Assembly (NCBI GenBank): GCA_036741235.1 | Contig: DAINSQ010000219.1 | Location: forward strand, 1-6,579 | Reading direction: 5' to 3' | Length of the DNA: 6,579 nt | From: JABWBR01 sp036741235 | Lineage (GTDB): Bacteria; Bacteroidota; Bacteroidia; Chitinophagales; Saprospiraceae | Part shown: in pieces, positions 5,332-6,579 of the stretch | Position numbering within the stretch: the first letter of the stretch is position 1 | Layout of the letters: every line of letters begins with the position of its first letter | Translations under genes and position numbers: made by a program | Notes under the pieces: generated by a model | Databases searched by the model: none | Seen by the model: the letters and a program-made list of their open reading frames with translations, nothing else | What the model was told of the DNA's origin: nothing

Positions 5332-6453
5332 ATGATGGACACTTCCAAACGCTTGCTTGCGCTCGATATTTTCAGGGGCGTGACGATTGCCGGTATGATT
5401 ATGGTCAACAATCCCGGCAACTGGTCTACTACCTATGCTCCGCTATTGCACGCCGAATGGCACGGCTGTACGCCTACCGACTGGATTTTTCCATTTTTCC
5501 TGTTTATTGTGGGCGTAGCCATTCCGCTGGCGCTAGGGCGTCGCAAGGCCGAAGGCGCCGACCAGAAGGCGCTGATGATGAAAATCCTGCGCCGTACGCT
5601 GGCAATTTTCGGCATCGGGCTTTTCCTGCATTTGATTCCCGATTTTGATTTTGCCGGACTGCGCATCCCGGGCGTATTGCAACGCATTGCACTGGTATAC
5701 GGCGCCTGTTCGATTATTTTTTTAAAAACAGACTGGAAAGGCCAGTTGTGGCTGGGCGGCGGTTTGCTGCTGTTGTATTGGATACTGATGACATGGGTAC
5801 CGGTCCCCGGCGGTTATGCCCCCAACCTCGACCCCGAGACAAACCTCGGCGCCTGGCTCGACCGCACGGTATTTACAAGCGCCCACCTGTGGGACCAGGC
5901 CAAAACCTGGGACCCCGAGGGGCTGCTCAGCACCCTGCCGTCTATCGTCACAGGTATTATCGGTATGCTCACCGGGCTGTGGATCAAATCGCCCCGCAAC
6001 GACTACGAGAAGCTCACCGGCATTTTTGCCGTAGGTACGATATTGGTAGCTGCCGGACTGACCTGGGATTTGAGTTTTCCTATCAACAAAAAAATATGGA
6101 CAAGTTCGTATGTGCTGTATGTCGGCGGCGTGGCGCTGCTTTTTCTGGGCGTCGTTTACTGGCTGGTCGACGTCTTGCAATACAAAAAGTGGATTAAACC
6201 TTTTGTGGTATACGGCACGAATGCACTGGTAGCCTATGTGTTGTCGGTGTTGGTGGCCAAGCTGATGTTCGGCGTTTCCTGGGCCGGCGCCGACGGCGCC
6301 CCGGTGACGCTCAAGGACGCCCTGTACGGCTCGCTGTACGAATCGTGGCTGTCGCCTTACAATGCCTCCCTGGCCTGGGCCCTCACCAATGTGCTGATCT
6401 GCCTGGGGCTGGTGTGGATTTTGTATTCGCGCAAAATTTTTGTGCGGGTGTAG
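5332..6453 (+). CDS. Membrane acyltransferase, HGSNAT/NagX-like (DUF5009 family)
   Basis: This 373-residue multi-pass membrane protein is related to heparan-alpha-glucosaminide N-acetyltransferase and to bacterial NagX-like proteins of amino-sugar use. Family members are thought to pass acetyl groups from cytoplasmic acetyl-CoA to a sugar on the other side of the membrane. The N-terminal signature is present: LDIFRGVTIAGMIMVNNPG (11-29), LLHAEWHGCTPTDW (38-51) and IFPFFLFIVG (52-61). His40 in the HAEWHG segment is the likely counterpart of the catalytic histidine of human HGSNAT. About ten hydrophobic segments are visible, near 10-26, 50-68, 87-101, 114-131, 138-155, 198-218, 229-243, 258-280, 288-314 and 345-366. 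The hydrophilic loop at 156-197 probably faces the periplasm. Two ATGs (5332 and 5335) could start it. No amino-sugar gene is adjacent, so the substrate is unknown. It is transcribed away from the GIN-domain gene. Confidence 0.87.
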   Translation: MMDTSKRLLALDIFRGVTIAGMIMVNNPGNWSTTYAPLLHAEWHGCTPTDWIFPFFLFIVGVAIPLALGRRKAEGADQKALMMKILRRTLAIFGIGLFLHLIPDFDFAGLRIPGVLQRIALVYGACSIIFLKTDWKGQLWLGGGLLLLYWILMTWVPVPGGYAPNLDPETNLGAWLDRTVFTSAHLWDQAKTWDPEGLLSTLPSIVTGIIGMLTGLWIKSPRNDYEKLTGIFAVGTILVAAGLTWDLSFPINKKIWTSSYVLYVGGVALLFLGVVYWLVDVLQYKKWIKPFVVYGTNALVAYVLSVLVAKLMFGVSWAGADGAPVTLKDALYGSLYESWLSPYNASLAWALTNVLICLGLVWILYSRKIFVRV

Positions 6454-6462
6454 GGTTGTGGG

Positions 6463-6532
6463 GTTGCAGGTTGTAGGTTGTAGGTTCTATGTTATCAGTT
6501 GTAGGTTGTAGGTTGTAGGTTCTATGTTATCA
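6463..6532 (+). repeat. 35-bp tandem repeat, two copies plus a decayed third
   Basis: Units at 6463-6497 and 6498-6532 differ at one base (C6467 versus T6502). Each unit holds three GTTGTAG-like heptamers followed by GTTCTATGTTATCA, so the array has two repeat levels. A decayed start of a third unit (GATGTAG) begins at 6533. The array starts nine bases after the stop codon of the membrane acyltransferase gene and is G/T-rich on its sense strand. The remaining bases, to 6579, show no gene and no terminator. Confidence 0.9.
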
Positions 6533-6579
6533 GATGTAGATTTGTTTATAAGCTTAAGCGTTTAACCCATAACACAAAC

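Noticed and set aside
6463..6532. CRISPR array suggested by 35-bp repeats
   Set aside because: The copies are directly adjacent with no spacers, and there are no cas genes. The same applies to the 10-bp array at 11-50.

Overview
The window looks like a piece of a Bacteroidota chromosome, perhaps from the Saprospiria/Chitinophagia side; the phylum is well supported, the class is a guess. Two exact matches to the Bacteroidota -7 promoter box TAnnTTTG lie upstream of gap and the tRNA, and a third precedes the 5332 gene. No start codon has a clear Shine-Dalgarno sequence; the leaders are A-rich instead. The tRNA-Glu has a G1-U72 end and no encoded CCA. From memory, the carboxyltransferase closely resembles the Bacteroidota 'acyl-CoA carboxylase subunit beta' proteins.

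Layout, left to right. A 10-bp G-rich tandem repeat (11-50) follows gap, the glycolytic glyceraldehyde-3-phosphate dehydrogenase (62-1057, minus). A 406-bp spacer holds divergent promoters for gap (minus) and for tRNA-Glu(UUC) (1464-1535, plus). The tRNA is closed by a textbook intrinsic terminator. A nested palindromic repeat (1590-1703) and a C-rich tract (1726-1752) separate it from a convergent minus-strand series. In order of transcription, that series is a secreted GIN-domain (DUF2807) protein (4516-5175), an MCC-type acyl-CoA carboxylase carboxyltransferase subunit (2762-4396), and a TesB-type acyl-CoA thioesterase II (1754-2614). Divergent from the GIN gene, on the plus strand, is a membrane acyltransferase of the HGSNAT/NagX (DUF5009) family (5332-6453), followed by a 35-bp tandem repeat.

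Function. Gap belongs to central glycolysis. The carboxyltransferase and the thioesterase both act on acyl-CoAs and may be co-transcribed. The biotin carboxylase/carrier subunit needed by the carboxyltransferase is not in the window. The GIN protein is exported and the HGSNAT-like protein is a multi-pass inner-membrane protein; neither has an obvious link to the acyl-CoA genes.

The genes are ordinary housekeeping or accessory genes and I see no new multi-gene system. The unusual part is the spacers. Each of the five coding genes is followed, within a few bases to about 50 bases of its stop codon, by a different short repeat or structured element: two possible G-quadruplex tracts, an octamer palindrome, a GC-rich palindrome array and a 35-bp tandem repeat. 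Only the tRNA has a recognisable U-tract terminator.
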